DNA of 64,000 nt from ZYF759 sp046297455. Lineage in GTDB: Bacteria > Pseudomonadota > Alphaproteobacteria > Rhizobiales > Rhizobiaceae. Each line of letters starts with the position of its first letter. Positions within the stretch are counted from its first letter, which is position 1. Shown piece after piece: positions 20,675 through 29,021 of the stretch. The notes under the pieces are model-generated. The model worked only from the letters and a program-made list of their open reading frames with translations, was not told the DNA's origin and made no database searches. Location: the NCBI GenBank assembly GCA_046297455.1, contig JBKBIT010000007.1, forward strand, positions 62,001 through 126,000, in the 5' to 3' direction. A program made the position numbers and the translations under genes.

Positions 20675-22042
20675 TCAGCGGATCTTGCCGCTGCTGAACT
20701 CCGGATAGGCTTCGACACCGATTTCGGCCACGTCGAGACCCGTCATCTCTTCTTCCTGGCTGACACGCACGCCCATCGTGACCTTGAGGATGGTCCAGAC
20801 GATGAAGGAGGTGATGAAGGCGAAGGCGCCCATCGCCACGATGCCGATCAGCTGGACGCTGAAGGAGGCGTCGCCATTGGTCACCGGGACGACCAGCGTG
20901 CCCCAGATGCCCGCCAGAAGGTGGACCGGGATCGCACCGACGACGTCGTCGACCTTCAGCTTGTCGAGCAGCGGCACCGTGAAGACCACGATCGCTCCAC
21001 CGACGGCACCGATCAGGATCGCAGCGAACGGTCCGGGCGTCAGCGGCTCGGCCGTGATCGAGACCAGGCCGGCCAGGGCGCCGTTCAGCACCATCGTGAT
21101 GTCGACCTTGCCGTAGACGAGCTGCGTCAGGATGAGCGCGGCGACCACGCCACCGGCAGCGGCCAGGTTGGTGTTGGCGAAGATGCGGCTGACGTCGGAA
21201 ATGTCGGCATTGGTGCCCATGGCGAGCTGCGAGGCGCCGTTGAAGCCGAACCAGCCGAGCCACAGGATGAACACGCCGAGCGTGGCCAGCGCCATGTTGG
21301 AGCCGGGGATCGGGTGAACCGAACCGTCGGCGCCGAACTTGCCCGAACGCGCGCCGATCACGATGGCACCGGCAAGAGCCGCCCAGCCGCCGACCGAGTG
21401 CACGATGGTCGAACCGGCGAAGTCGGAGAAGCCCATCTCGTCGAGCCAGCCCTCGCCCCAGGTCCACGCACCCGTGATCGGGTAGAGGATACCGGTCAGG
21501 ACGACCACGAAGATGAAGAAGGGCCACAGCTTCACGCGCTCGGCAACCGTTCCCGACACGATCGAGGCCGCGGTGGCCACGAACACCATCTGGAAGAACC
21601 AGTCGGAGGCAACCGAATAGTCGCCCTCGTTGGTCGCACCGGCCTCCGGCCAGCTATAGGGCCAGAAGGTGCCGATATAGGAGCCGACATCGACATACAT
21701 GATCGAATAGCCCAGGGCCCAGTACATCAGGCCGGCGATCGAGTAGAGGCCGACATTCTTGGTCAGCTGCATGGACACGTTCTTGGTGCGCACCATGCCG
21801 GCTTCGAGCATCGCGAAGCCCGCCGCCATCCACATGACGAGGATGCCGCCCAGGAGGAACAGCAGCGTGTTGAAGATGAAGGCGGTTTCGTCCGCGCTGG
21901 CGTAGAGCGGGGCTGCCTCGGCCGCTTCCTCGGCGACCTCTTCGGCGGCTTCCTGCGCCCAGGCAGGCAGCGCCATGAAGGCGGTCAGTGCGGCGGATGC
22001 CGCGGCGGCCCGCACGCCGGAAGTGAGAGTCTGAATTTTCAT
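20675..22042 (-). CDS. amtB: Ammonium transporter
   Basis: 455 residues starting at the ATG at 22042, which has GGAG 7 nt upstream; an in-frame ATG at 22054 and a longer extension are less likely. A cleavable signal (VRAAAASAALTAFMALPAWAQ) precedes an Ala/Glu-rich segment and the Amt fold of eleven helices. The signature HSVGGWAALAGAIVIGARSGKF carries the first pore histidine and VHLLAGIWGTL the second. The C-terminal tail (VSQEEEMTGLDVAEIGVEAYPEF) is the part bound by GlnK. Co-transcribed with glnK under a sigma-54-type promoter. Confidence 0.95.
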   Translation of the reverse strand: MKIQTLTSGVRAAAASAALTAFMALPAWAQEAAEEVAEEAAEAAPLYASADETAFIFNTLLFLLGGILVMWMAAGFAMLEAGMVRTKNVSMQLTKNVGLYSIAGLMYWALGYSIMYVDVGSYIGTFWPYSWPEAGATNEGDYSVASDWFFQMVFVATAASIVSGTVAERVKLWPFFIFVVVLTGILYPITGAWTWGEGWLDEMGFSDFAGSTIVHSVGGWAALAGAIVIGARSGKFGADGSVHPIPGSNMALATLGVFILWLGWFGFNGASQLAMGTNADISDVSRIFANTNLAAAGGVVAALILTQLVYGKVDITMVLNGALAGLVSITAEPLTPGPFAAILIGAVGGAIVVFTVPLLDKLKVDDVVGAIPVHLLAGIWGTLVVPVTNGDASFSVQLIGIVAMGAFAFITSFIVWTILKVTMGVRVSQEEEMTGLDVAEIGVEAYPEFSSGKIR

Positions 22043-22070
22043 GACAATCTCCATTGAATCTGTGCGACGC

Positions 22071-22409
22071 CTAGAGCGCGTCCGCGTCGGTCTCGCCGGT
22101 GCGGATGCGCACCGCCTGGTCGAGTCCGTAGACAAAGACCTTGCCGTCGCCGATCTGGCCGGTCTTGGCCGCAGCCGAGATCGCCTCGACGGCCTTGTCT
22201 GCCAGCTCGTCCGGCACGGCGATTTCGATCTTGATCTTGGGCAGGAAGCTCACTGCGTATTCCGCGCCGCGATAGATTTCCGTATGCCCCTTTTGCCGCC
22301 CGTAGCCTTTGACTTCGGTGACGGTCAGCCCCTGTATCCCGACCCCGGTGAGCGCTTCGCGCACCTCGTCGAGCTTGAACGGCTTGATGATTGCCATCAC
22401 GATTTTCAT
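22071..22409 (-). CDS. glnK: Nitrogen regulatory protein PII (GlnK)
   Basis: 112 residues. The T-loop uridylylation site is Y51 (EIYRGAEYAVSFLPK), and the B-loop/C-loop TGQIGDGKVFVYGLDQAVRIRTGE is intact. The trimeric protein binds ATP/ADP and 2-oxoglutarate and blocks AmtB when nitrogen is plentiful. It lies 28 bp upstream of amtB, which together with the promoter identifies it as GlnK rather than GlnB. Confidence 0.95.
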   Translation of the reverse strand: MKIVMAIIKPFKLDEVREALTGVGIQGLTVTEVKGYGRQKGHTEIYRGAEYAVSFLPKIKIEIAVPDELADKAVEAISAAAKTGQIGDGKVFVYGLDQAVRIRTGETDADAL

Positions 22410-22494
22410 CAGGTTTCACCCTTCGCTGTTGCGGGTCCCCCGCGTTTGCAGGACGTCGCCAACCGCCGAGACGGCTGGAGAGTGACAAGGGTGA

Positions 22495-22510
22495 ATCAAG
22501 AGCCGTGCCA
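22495..22510 (-). promoter_or_regulatory. Sigma-54-type promoter of glnK-amtB
   Basis: On the minus strand the sequence reads TGGCACG-GCTC-TTGAT. The -24 element is a perfect match to TGGCACG and the -12 element TTGA(T) differs from TTGC(A/T) by one base, with the correct 4-nt spacer. The predicted start site lies about 75 nt before the glnK ATG. glnK-amtB is a classic RpoN/NtrC target in proteobacteria. Confidence 0.75.
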
Positions 22511-22597
22511 GATCGGCAATCGACCCCTTAACATGTTGTAAATCAAGGGATGCAGCGCCGAACGCCTCTCAGGCCTTCGCAGGCGCAGCAATCAAAC

Positions 22598-22614
22598 TGC
22601 ACAACAAATATGCA
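22598..22614 (-). promoter_or_regulatory. Putative NtrC-binding site
   Basis: TGCACAACAAATATGCA is 17 bp long with TGCA at both ends, matching the frame of the NtrC consensus (TGCAC-N7-GTGCA) with one degenerate half. It sits about 120 bp upstream of the predicted glnK start site, the usual enhancer distance, between the tesB stop and the sigma-54-type promoter. A second TGCA repeat follows directly (to 22622). Confidence 0.45.
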
Positions 22615-22629
22615 AAAATGCAATTTTGC

Positions 22630-23505
22630 CTATTTGATAGGCTTCGATCGCAGACGCACCAGCCCTTCCTGAGCCGTTGACGCGATCAGCGTGCCATCGC
22701 GGGCATAAAGGGCACCCCGCGCAAAGCCGCGCGAGCCGATCGAATTGGGGCTGTCGGCGGTATAGAGCAGCCAGTCGTCCAGCGCGTGCGCGCGGTGGAA
22801 CCACATCGCGTGGTCGAGGCTTGCCATCTGGATCTGCGGGTCGAACCCGCTGCGCCCATGCGGGAAGGTCGACGTGTCGAGCAGCGTCATGTCCGACAGA
22901 TAGGCCAGGATCGCCGATTGCAGCTTGCGGTCGTCCGGCACCTCGCCGGTCATCCGTACCCACACATTCTGGTAGGGCGGCAGCTTCTCGCGGCTGACAT
23001 AGTGCCTCAGGTCGACCGGCTTGACTTCCAGCGGCCGTTCGCGCGCCCAGAATTTGCGGATCGCATCGGGAATATCGAGCCCGCTCGACTGGATCAGGTC
23101 GAACTGGGTCTGCAGTTCTTCCGGCGGCGGCACATCGAGCGGCATCGGCATCTGGTGCTCCAGCCCCTCTTCCTCGACATGGAACGAGCATTCGAGCGAA
23201 AAGATCGCGTTGCCGTGCTGGATCGCGGTCACGCGCCTTGTGGTGAAGGACCCGCCATCGCGCAGCCGGTCGACCTGGTAGACGATCGGCACGGAGGGAT
23301 CGCCCGGCAACATGAAATAGCAGTGCAACGAATGAACGCGACGGTCGTCCCTGACCGTCCGCTGCGCGGCAACCAGCGCCTGGCTGATCACCTGCCCACC
23401 GAAAACCCGCTGCCAGCCTACCTGGGGGCTGCGACCACGAAACAGGTTGTGCTCCAGCCTCTCCAGGTCGAGTATGGACAGCAGTTCCTGCATGGCCGAT
23501 GTCAT
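22630..23505 (-). CDS. tesB: Acyl-CoA thioesterase II
   Basis: 291 residues containing two hot-dog folds. Family features are the N-terminal LEHNLFRGRSPQVGWQRVFGGQVISQAL, HSLHCYFMLPGDPSVPIVYQVDRLRDGGSFTTRRVTA, and the second-domain LDHAMWFHRAHALDDWLLYTADSPNS with the conserved Asp. The C-terminal RGFARGALYARDGTLIASTAQEGLVRLR is canonical. It hydrolyses medium- and long-chain acyl-CoA in the cytoplasm. Divergent from the UbiH-like gene and immediately downstream of the glnK regulatory region. Confidence 0.94.
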   Translation of the reverse strand: MTSAMQELLSILDLERLEHNLFRGRSPQVGWQRVFGGQVISQALVAAQRTVRDDRRVHSLHCYFMLPGDPSVPIVYQVDRLRDGGSFTTRRVTAIQHGNAIFSLECSFHVEEEGLEHQMPMPLDVPPPEELQTQFDLIQSSGLDIPDAIRKFWARERPLEVKPVDLRHYVSREKLPPYQNVWVRMTGEVPDDRKLQSAILAYLSDMTLLDTSTFPHGRSGFDPQIQMASLDHAMWFHRAHALDDWLLYTADSPNSIGSRGFARGALYARDGTLIASTAQEGLVRLRSKPIK

Positions 23506-23613
23506 GGGCTGGTTTCCTGTTACATTGAATCCTGCCGCCCGGGAGCGGCCGCCGGATTTCCGACAGGATCGGGTGGCAAGTCAAGCTGCGGAAGTTCAAA
23601 CGGAGAAGGCCAG

Positions 23614-24876
23614 ATGGCGCCAGAGGCATCGACAACCGGGCAAATCGACAGCGGCAGCTACGATATCGTCATCGTCGGGGCGGGTTATGTCGGCCTGGCG
23701 ACCGCAGTTGCCATCGTATCGGCACGGCCCAGCCTGAGGACCGTCGTTGTCGATGCAGCACCTGCCGACGTTTGGAAGAAGGATGGCCGCGCGTCTGCGA
23801 TCGCGGCGGCTGCCACGCGCATGCTGGAAGAACTTGGCGCCTGGGAGGAGATCGAGCCCGAAGCGCAGGTCATCACCGAGATGATCGTCACCGATTCGCG
23901 CACGTCCGACCCCGTGCGGCCCGTCTTTCTCACCTTCGACGGTGAAGTGGCTCCGGGAGAGCCCTTTGCCCGCATGGTGCCCAACAAGGTTCTCAACGCG
24001 GCCCTGCGCCGCCGTGCCGCCGAACTCGGCGTCGAAATTCTGCAGGGCCGTGCCGCAACCGGCCTGGAAACCCATCCGGGCCATGCAAGGCTGAACCTGG
24101 CCGATGGCTCGGCACTGCAGGCGCGTCTCGTGATCGCCTGCGACGGCGTTCGCTCGCGTCTTCGCGACATGGCGGGAATCCGCACCGTCAGCTGGGACTA
24201 CGGCCAGTCGGGCATCGTGTGCACCGTGGCGCATGAGCGCCCGCATGAAGGCCGCGCCGAAGAACATTTCCTCCCCGCCGGCCCCTTCGCCATCCTTCCC
24301 CTGAAGGGTAACCGCTCTTCCATCGTGTGGACCGAGCGCACCGCGGATGCCGACAGGCTGGTCAAGGAAGACATGCTGGTGTTCGAGCACGAACTGGAAC
24401 AGCGTTTTGGCCTCAAGCTTGGCGAAATCCATGTCGAGACGACGCCGCGCGCATGGCCGCTCGGCCTGACGCTCGCGCGCGATTTCGTGCGGCCGCGCAT
24501 CGCCCTGGCGGGCGACGCCGCCCACGGCATCCATCCGATCGCCGGCCAGGGGCTGAATTTCGGCTTCAAGGACGCCGCTGCCCTTGCAGAAGTGATCGTC
24601 GAGGCCGACCGGATGGGCGCCGATATCGGCGCGCTCGACATCCTCCAGCGCTACGAAAGCTGGCGTCGTTTCGACACGTTCCAGATGGGCGTCACCACGG
24701 ACGTGCTGAATAGGCTCTTTTCCAACGACATCGCGCCCGTTCGCGCGCTGCGCGACATAGGGCTCGGGTTCGTCGAGCGCATGCCGGGGCTGAAGAACTT
24801 CTTCATCCGCCAGGCCTCGGGCCTTGCCGACATGGCTGGGCCATCGCCGCGTCTTCTGCAGGGCCAGCCCATCTGA
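23614..24876 (+). CDS. UbiH/UbiF/Coq6-family FAD monooxygenase
   Basis: 420 residues from the ATG at 23614 (GGAGAAGG upstream). The FAD-binding fold is shown by IVIVGAGYVGLATAVAI (G22-G27), and the family signature GDAAHGIHPIAGQGLNFGFKDAAAL lies near residue 305. Members hydroxylate the benzoquinone ring during ubiquinone synthesis. Alphaproteobacteria use various combinations of UbiH, UbiF, UbiM and UbiL, so the ring position cannot be assigned here. The longer upstream frame is antisense to tesB. Confidence 0.88.
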   Translation: MAPEASTTGQIDSGSYDIVIVGAGYVGLATAVAIVSARPSLRTVVVDAAPADVWKKDGRASAIAAAATRMLEELGAWEEIEPEAQVITEMIVTDSRTSDPVRPVFLTFDGEVAPGEPFARMVPNKVLNAALRRRAAELGVEILQGRAATGLETHPGHARLNLADGSALQARLVIACDGVRSRLRDMAGIRTVSWDYGQSGIVCTVAHERPHEGRAEEHFLPAGPFAILPLKGNRSSIVWTERTADADRLVKEDMLVFEHELEQRFGLKLGEIHVETTPRAWPLGLTLARDFVRPRIALAGDAAHGIHPIAGQGLNFGFKDAAALAEVIVEADRMGADIGALDILQRYESWRRFDTFQMGVTTDVLNRLFSNDIAPVRALRDIGLGFVERMPGLKNFFIRQASGLADMAGPSPRLLQGQPI

Positions 24877-24961
24877 CGGGCGCCTGCCGGTGGATTGACT
24901 CCGGTCGACACCCTATCTCTCCTGTCGGGCGACCAGAAATCGATCGACAATGGAGACGAAC

Positions 24962-25387
24962 ATGAAACGCGACGCGACAGCGATCTGGAAGGGAACCATC
25001 AAGGAAGGCAGCGGCACGCTCGATTCGCAGAGCGGCGTGCTGTCCGGCACCCCCTATTCGGTCAAGGCCCGCTTCGAGGATGAAACCGGCAAGGCCGGCA
25101 CGAACCCCGAGGAACTGATCGCCGCCGCCCATGCCGGCTGCTTTGCCATGCAGTTGTCGGCGTTCCTGACCGAAAACGGCACGCCGCCCGACAGCCTCGA
25201 GGCCAAGGCAGTAGTCACCATGGTTCCGGGTACCGGCATTACCGGCAGCGCGATCACGCTCAAGGGTCAGGTTCCGGGCATCGACGCCGACAAGTTCATG
25301 GAACTGGCGGAAAAGGCCAAGACCAACTGCCCCGTTTCCAAGGCACTTGGCGCCATCGACATCACGCTCGACGCCAGCCTCGCCTGA
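24962..25387 (+). CDS. osmC: OsmC-family peroxiredoxin
   Basis: 141 residues from the ATG at 24962, preceded by GGAG at 6-nt spacing; an ATG at 24950 overlaps that ribosome-binding site. The two redox cysteines are C60 in AAAHAGCFAMQLS and C123 in KTNCPVSKALGA, with E51 in GTNPEEL completing the OsmC active site. The protein reduces organic hydroperoxides. It is a single-gene unit between the Ubi hydroxylase and the dehydrogenase. Confidence 0.93.
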   Translation: MKRDATAIWKGTIKEGSGTLDSQSGVLSGTPYSVKARFEDETGKAGTNPEELIAAAHAGCFAMQLSAFLTENGTPPDSLEAKAVVTMVPGTGITGSAITLKGQVPGIDADKFMELAEKAKTNCPVSKALGAIDITLDASLA

Positions 25388-25501
25388 TCCTTCACTCCGC
25401 CGGCGGCGACAGGAATGCAAAGCCGGCGGCAGGGGGAGCGCAAGGTAAGGTCGCGCCGATAGTCACATTCGAAACCAAAAAACGGCCCAGTTCGTTATCC
25501 T

Positions 25502-25527
25502 TCCCGGCATTGGAGCATTTGCCGGGA
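25502..25527 (+). promoter_or_regulatory. Hairpin abutting the dehydrogenase ribosome-binding site
   Basis: TCCCGGCA and TGCCGGGA form a perfect 8-bp stem around a 10-nt loop. The right arm includes the first bases of the GGGAGG ribosome-binding site 6-11 nt before the ATG at 25536. If it forms in the mRNA it would reduce initiation. It could equally be an operator. Confidence 0.4.
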
Positions 25528-25535
25528 GGAACGAG

Positions 25536-26660
25536 ATGCTGCAGATTCGCGAAGCCCGCAGTCTGAAATCCCCAAACCACGGATCGAGCCTCGTGCTCTC
25601 CGATATCACGGCGCGCGCAGCCGAACTCGATGCCTACGACAATCACGAACAGATCTGGCTCGGCGAGGACCGGGCGCGCGGCCTGACCGCCATCGTCGCC
25701 GTTCATGACACCACGCTGGGGCCGGCACTGGGCGGCACCCGCGTGTGGCCGCATGAAAGTTTCGAGGCCGCCTTGACCGACGCGCTGCGCCTGTCGCGCG
25801 GCATGACGCTGAAATCAGCCGTTGCCGGCATGCCCTTTGGCGGCGGCAAGGCGGTGATCATTGCCGACCCGCGCACCGACAAGACGCCCGCCATGCTGGA
25901 AGCCTATGCGGAGATGCTGCTGGCACTGAACGGCCAGTATTTCACCGGCGAGGATGTCGGTCTCACGCTGGCTGATGCCGATTTCCTGCGCGCCCGCACA
26001 CCGAACGTCACCGGCACCACGAAGGGCGGCAGCGGCAATCCCTCGCCCGTCACCGCCCATGGCGTGTTTCTCGGCCTCAAGGCCGCGCTGGCCCACCGCC
26101 GCGGCTCCGACGCGCTGGATGGGATCACCGTGGCCGTTCAGGGTCTGGGCTCGGTCGGCCGCGCCCTCTGCAACAAGCTTCATGCCGAGGGCGCCCGGCT
26201 GATCGTCGCCGACATCGACGAGGCGCGCGTGCGCGATGCGGTCAAGTCGCTCGGTGCCAGGGCCATATCCACCGACAAGATCCTGTCGGTCGAGGCCGAT
26301 GTGCTGGCGCCCTGCGCGCTGGGCGGCCTGTTTTCCGGGGAGACGGTGCCACTGATCAAGGCCGAGATCGTCGCCGGCGCCGCCAACAACCAGCTCGCCC
26401 GCCACGAGGATGCCCGCCAGATGATGGAGCTGGGCATTCTCTACGCCCCTGACTATGTCATCAATGGCGGCGGTCTCATCAATGTCGCCGCCGAACTGGC
26501 GCCGGGCGGCTACGATCATGAAGATGCCATGGCGCGGGTAGCCCGTATTCCCGCCATCCTGACGGACATTTTCCGCCGCGCCGAAGCCGAAGGCCGGCCG
26601 ACCAACGATATCGCCCAGGAAATCGCCCGCGAGCGGCTGGCGGCGTCGCGCCGCTCATAA
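25536..26660 (+). CDS. Glu/Leu/Phe/Val dehydrogenase family protein
   Basis: 374 residues. The substrate-binding lysine K93 (GMTLKSAVAG) and catalytic lysine K105 (GGGKAVI) are 12 apart, as in leucine dehydrogenase (K68/K80). The NAD domain has VAVQGLGSVGRALCNKL, and VAGAANNQL is the conserved cofactor/substrate segment. Length fits leucine/phenylalanine/valine dehydrogenases rather than hexameric glutamate dehydrogenase. The preferred amino acid cannot be assigned. A hairpin overlaps its ribosome-binding site. Confidence 0.88.
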   Translation: MLQIREARSLKSPNHGSSLVLSDITARAAELDAYDNHEQIWLGEDRARGLTAIVAVHDTTLGPALGGTRVWPHESFEAALTDALRLSRGMTLKSAVAGMPFGGGKAVIIADPRTDKTPAMLEAYAEMLLALNGQYFTGEDVGLTLADADFLRARTPNVTGTTKGGSGNPSPVTAHGVFLGLKAALAHRRGSDALDGITVAVQGLGSVGRALCNKLHAEGARLIVADIDEARVRDAVKSLGARAISTDKILSVEADVLAPCALGGLFSGETVPLIKAEIVAGAANNQLARHEDARQMMELGILYAPDYVINGGGLINVAAELAPGGYDHEDAMARVARIPAILTDIFRRAEAEGRPTNDIAQEIARERLAASRRS

Positions 26661-26680
26661 TCACCGCCTAAGGGGAGGCG

Positions 26681-26713
26681 CGTCCGCACCCGCCGGCAAG
26701 AGCGGGGCGGACG
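26681..26713. terminator. Hairpin between convergent genes
   Basis: CGTCCGC-A-CCCGC and GCGGGGCGGACG form a stem of 12 bp with one bulged A around a CGGCAAGA loop. It lies between the convergent dehydrogenase and msrA genes. It lacks a T-run on either side, so it may act only as an mRNA 3'-end stabiliser. Confidence 0.4.
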
Positions 26714-26732
26714 TCGCAACCCGTTTCGGCCG

Positions 26733-27335
26733 TCAGCTTCCCCCGATACCCGCCATGGCGGCCTCGCCCCAGACCTCCTCGACCCGCCGGTCGCGGCCGC
26801 AGGCATTGCGGTAGTAGGAATAGCGCAGCGGGTTCTTGCGGTAGAAATCCTGATGATACTCTTCCGCCGGCCAGAAGGTCGGCGCGGCCACGACTTCCGT
26901 CACCACCGACTGGCCCAATTCCGCCTCGGCCGCCGCCTTGGCAGCCTGCGCCTGCTGCAGTTGCGTGTCGTCGATCGCGTAGACCGCGGTCGTGTAGGAA
27001 AAGCCCCGGTCGCAGAACTGGCCGCCGGCATCGAGCGGATCGACCGAGCGGAAGAAGGAATGCAGCAACTGCTCGTAGTCGACCTGGGCCGGGTCGTACT
27101 CGATCAGCACCGCCTCGCGGTGGCGGTAGCGGGTGTGGTTCTCATAGGTCGGGTTGTCGTTCTCGCCGCCAATATAGCCGGACGTGGTCGACAGGACGCC
27201 GGGCACCTTGTCGAAATCCGATTCCACGCACCAGAAGCAGCCGCCGGCAAAGATCGCCTGTCCGGTCTCTTCGGCGAGCGCGGCGGTTGCGGAAGCGATG
27301 CCGAGGGAAAGTGCAAGGGTGAGCGCGCGTATCAT
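26733..27335 (-). CDS. msrA: Peptide-methionine (S)-S-oxide reductase, exported
   Basis: 200 residues from the ATG at 27335 (GGAGG upstream). A signal peptide (MIRALTLALSLGIASATAALA) shows it is periplasmic. The catalytic GCFWC puts the nucleophile at C33, and GGENDNPTYENHTRYRHREAVLIEYDP and EEYHQDFYRKNP are canonical. It reduces methionine-S-sulfoxide in exported proteins. It neighbours the CcmG thioredoxin-like gene, which hints at shared periplasmic redox duty, though CcmG itself serves cytochrome c. Confidence 0.93.
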   Translation of the reverse strand: MIRALTLALSLGIASATAALAEETGQAIFAGGCFWCVESDFDKVPGVLSTTSGYIGGENDNPTYENHTRYRHREAVLIEYDPAQVDYEQLLHSFFRSVDPLDAGGQFCDRGFSYTTAVYAIDDTQLQQAQAAKAAAEAELGQSVVTEVVAAPTFWPAEEYHQDFYRKNPLRYSYYRNACGRDRRVEEVWGEAAMAGIGGS

Positions 27336-27448
27336 GCAATGGTCCTCCATTCGCAACCCATTACGCACCCGCGCGCGGCGCGGTTCAATGCAATCGCCCT
27401 ACACGCTTGCGTGACGGCCCTAAATCCGGCCGGTTGAGGGACGGGAAC

Positions 27449-28024
27449 CTACTCGGCCAGCGCCGCTTCGATCGCCGGCACCAGCTCCTCGCGGAAGGAG
27501 GCGGCACTGAAGGGACCGACATGCTTGTAGACAATGGTCCCGTCGCGACCGACCACGAAGGTCTCCGGCACGCCGTAGACACCCCAGTCGATCGCTGTCC
27601 GCCCCGAATTGTCGACACCGATCGAATTGAACGGGTTGCCGAGCTCACCAAGGAAGCGGCGCGCGTTCTCGGGCCTGTCCTTGTAGGTGATGCCGGCAAT
27701 GTTCACGCGCCCGTCCTGGGCCAGCGCCATCAGATAGGGATGCTCCTGCCGGCAGGGCACGCACCAAGACGCCCATACATTGACCAGCGTTACCTGGCCG
27801 GCGAATTCGGTGGAATCGATCCCCGGCAGGTCCATCTGTTCCAGCGGCGGCAGGCTGGTTGCCGGCGCCTGTGTTCCGATCAGCGCCGACGGCACCACGG
27901 AGGCGTCGCGGCCGGACAGCAGCATCAACAGGAACAGGCCGGCCAAGGCAGCGAAGATGAACAGCGGCAGGAGCGCCGGCCACAGCCTGCGCTTGGGCGC
28001 CTGGTCCTGTGTCTCGGCGCTCAT
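27449..28024 (-). CDS. ccmG: Thiol:disulfide interchange protein CcmG (DsbE/CycY)
   Basis: 191 residues. An N-terminal signal anchor (LWPALLPLFIFAALAGLFLLMLL) holds a periplasmic thioredoxin fold with active site WASWCVPCRQEHP (C88, C91), and VYGVPETFVVGRDGTIVYKHVGP is the CcmG-specific insert region. It reduces the cysteines of apocytochrome c before haem ligation. Its ATG overlaps the ccmD stop by 3 nt, so it is translated as part of ccmBCDG. Confidence 0.93.
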   Translation of the reverse strand: MSAETQDQAPKRRLWPALLPLFIFAALAGLFLLMLLSGRDASVVPSALIGTQAPATSLPPLEQMDLPGIDSTEFAGQVTLVNVWASWCVPCRQEHPYLMALAQDGRVNIAGITYKDRPENARRFLGELGNPFNSIGVDNSGRTAIDWGVYGVPETFVVGRDGTIVYKHVGPFSAASFREELVPAIEAALAE

Positions 28025-28188
28025 GACGCCCCGCTGCGTTCCGAACGCCGACGCACGCCCCGCGCCTCGAGGTCCGCAAGCTCGCGCCTGCGGGAACGGT
28101 GGTCGATGTAGAGCCACAACGCGATGCCAGCCAGCACCAGCACCGTCACGCCATAGGCGGCGGCGACATAGTCCTCATGGGTCATCAT
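28021..28188 (-). CDS. ccmD: Haem exporter protein CcmD
   Basis: 55 residues: MMTHEDYVAAAYGVTVLVLAG, one membrane helix, then a basic tail (DHRSRRRELADLEARGVRRR). The DYVAAAYG...LWLYIDHRSRRRELADLE pattern is standard CcmD. It binds CcmC and CcmE and helps release holo-CcmE. The ATG at 28188 overlaps the ccmC stop (28185-28187), and its own stop overlaps the ccmG start. Confidence 0.92.
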   Translation of the reverse strand: MMTHEDYVAAAYGVTVLVLAGIALWLYIDHRSRRRELADLEARGVRRRSERSGAS

Positions 28189-28958
28189 GCGGGTCTCCCG
28201 GAGGCACGGTCGGCGCTGCGGGCGGCCAGCCGGCGCATGGCGGCAACGCGCCTTGCCCAGATCTCGTTGCGCATGGCGACCAGATGGAAGGCGAAGAACA
28301 GCAGCGAGAAGCCGAGCGCCATGACCAGGAGCGGCCAGAGCATCGAGGAATGAATGGCAGGACCGTCCATCCGGATGACGGAGGCCGGCTGGTGCAGCGT
28401 GTTCCACCAGTCGACCGAGAAGCGGATGATCGGGATGTTGACGAAACCGACCAGCGTGACGATCGCGGCTGCCTTGGCCGAGCGCGACGGGTCGTCGAGC
28501 GCCCGCGTCAGCGCGATGATGCCGAGATAGAGCAGGAACAGCACGAAGACCGAGGTCAGCCGCGCGTCCCAGACCCACCAGGTGCCCCACATCGGCTTGC
28601 CCCAGATCGAGCCGGTGGCCAGCGCCAGGAAGGTGAAGGCCGCGCCCAGCGGCGCCGCCGCCTTCAGCGAGACATCCGCCAGCGGATGGCGCCAGACCAG
28701 CGTGCCGATCGCCGACAACGCCATCATGGTGTAGCAAAGCATCGACAGCCAGGCAAAAGGCACATGCACATACATGATGCGCACCGTGATGCCCTGCTGA
28801 TAGTCTTCCGGCGCGGTGAAGCTCATGTAGAGGCCGATGGCCAGCACCAGTGCCGCCAGCCCGCCAAGCCACGGGATCAGCCATTGGGCGATCGCCAGAA
28901 AGCGCGTCGGGTTGGCGATATCCGTCCAGCTTTTGATAGGGGCAGCGGTCTCGCTCAT
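28185..28958 (-). CDS. ccmC: Haem transporter CcmC
   Basis: 257 residues from the ATG at 28958; a TTG 12 codons upstream opens the longer frame. Six membrane helices and the tryptophan-rich haem-handling motif GSIWGKPMWGTWWVWDARLTS, plus conserved periplasmic histidines in YVHVPFAW and WNTLHQPAS. CcmC attaches haem to the chaperone CcmE. Coupled to ccmD by overlap. Confidence 0.95.
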   Translation of the reverse strand: MSETAAPIKSWTDIANPTRFLAIAQWLIPWLGGLAALVLAIGLYMSFTAPEDYQQGITVRIMYVHVPFAWLSMLCYTMMALSAIGTLVWRHPLADVSLKAAAPLGAAFTFLALATGSIWGKPMWGTWWVWDARLTSVFVLFLLYLGIIALTRALDDPSRSAKAAAIVTLVGFVNIPIIRFSVDWWNTLHQPASVIRMDGPAIHSSMLWPLLVMALGFSLLFFAFHLVAMRNEIWARRVAAMRRLAARSADRASGRPA

Positions 28959-29021
28959 GGACTTCTCAATAGAACGGGTCGTTACTGGGTGCAATTGACG
29001 GGGATCAATCCGGCGTGATCG

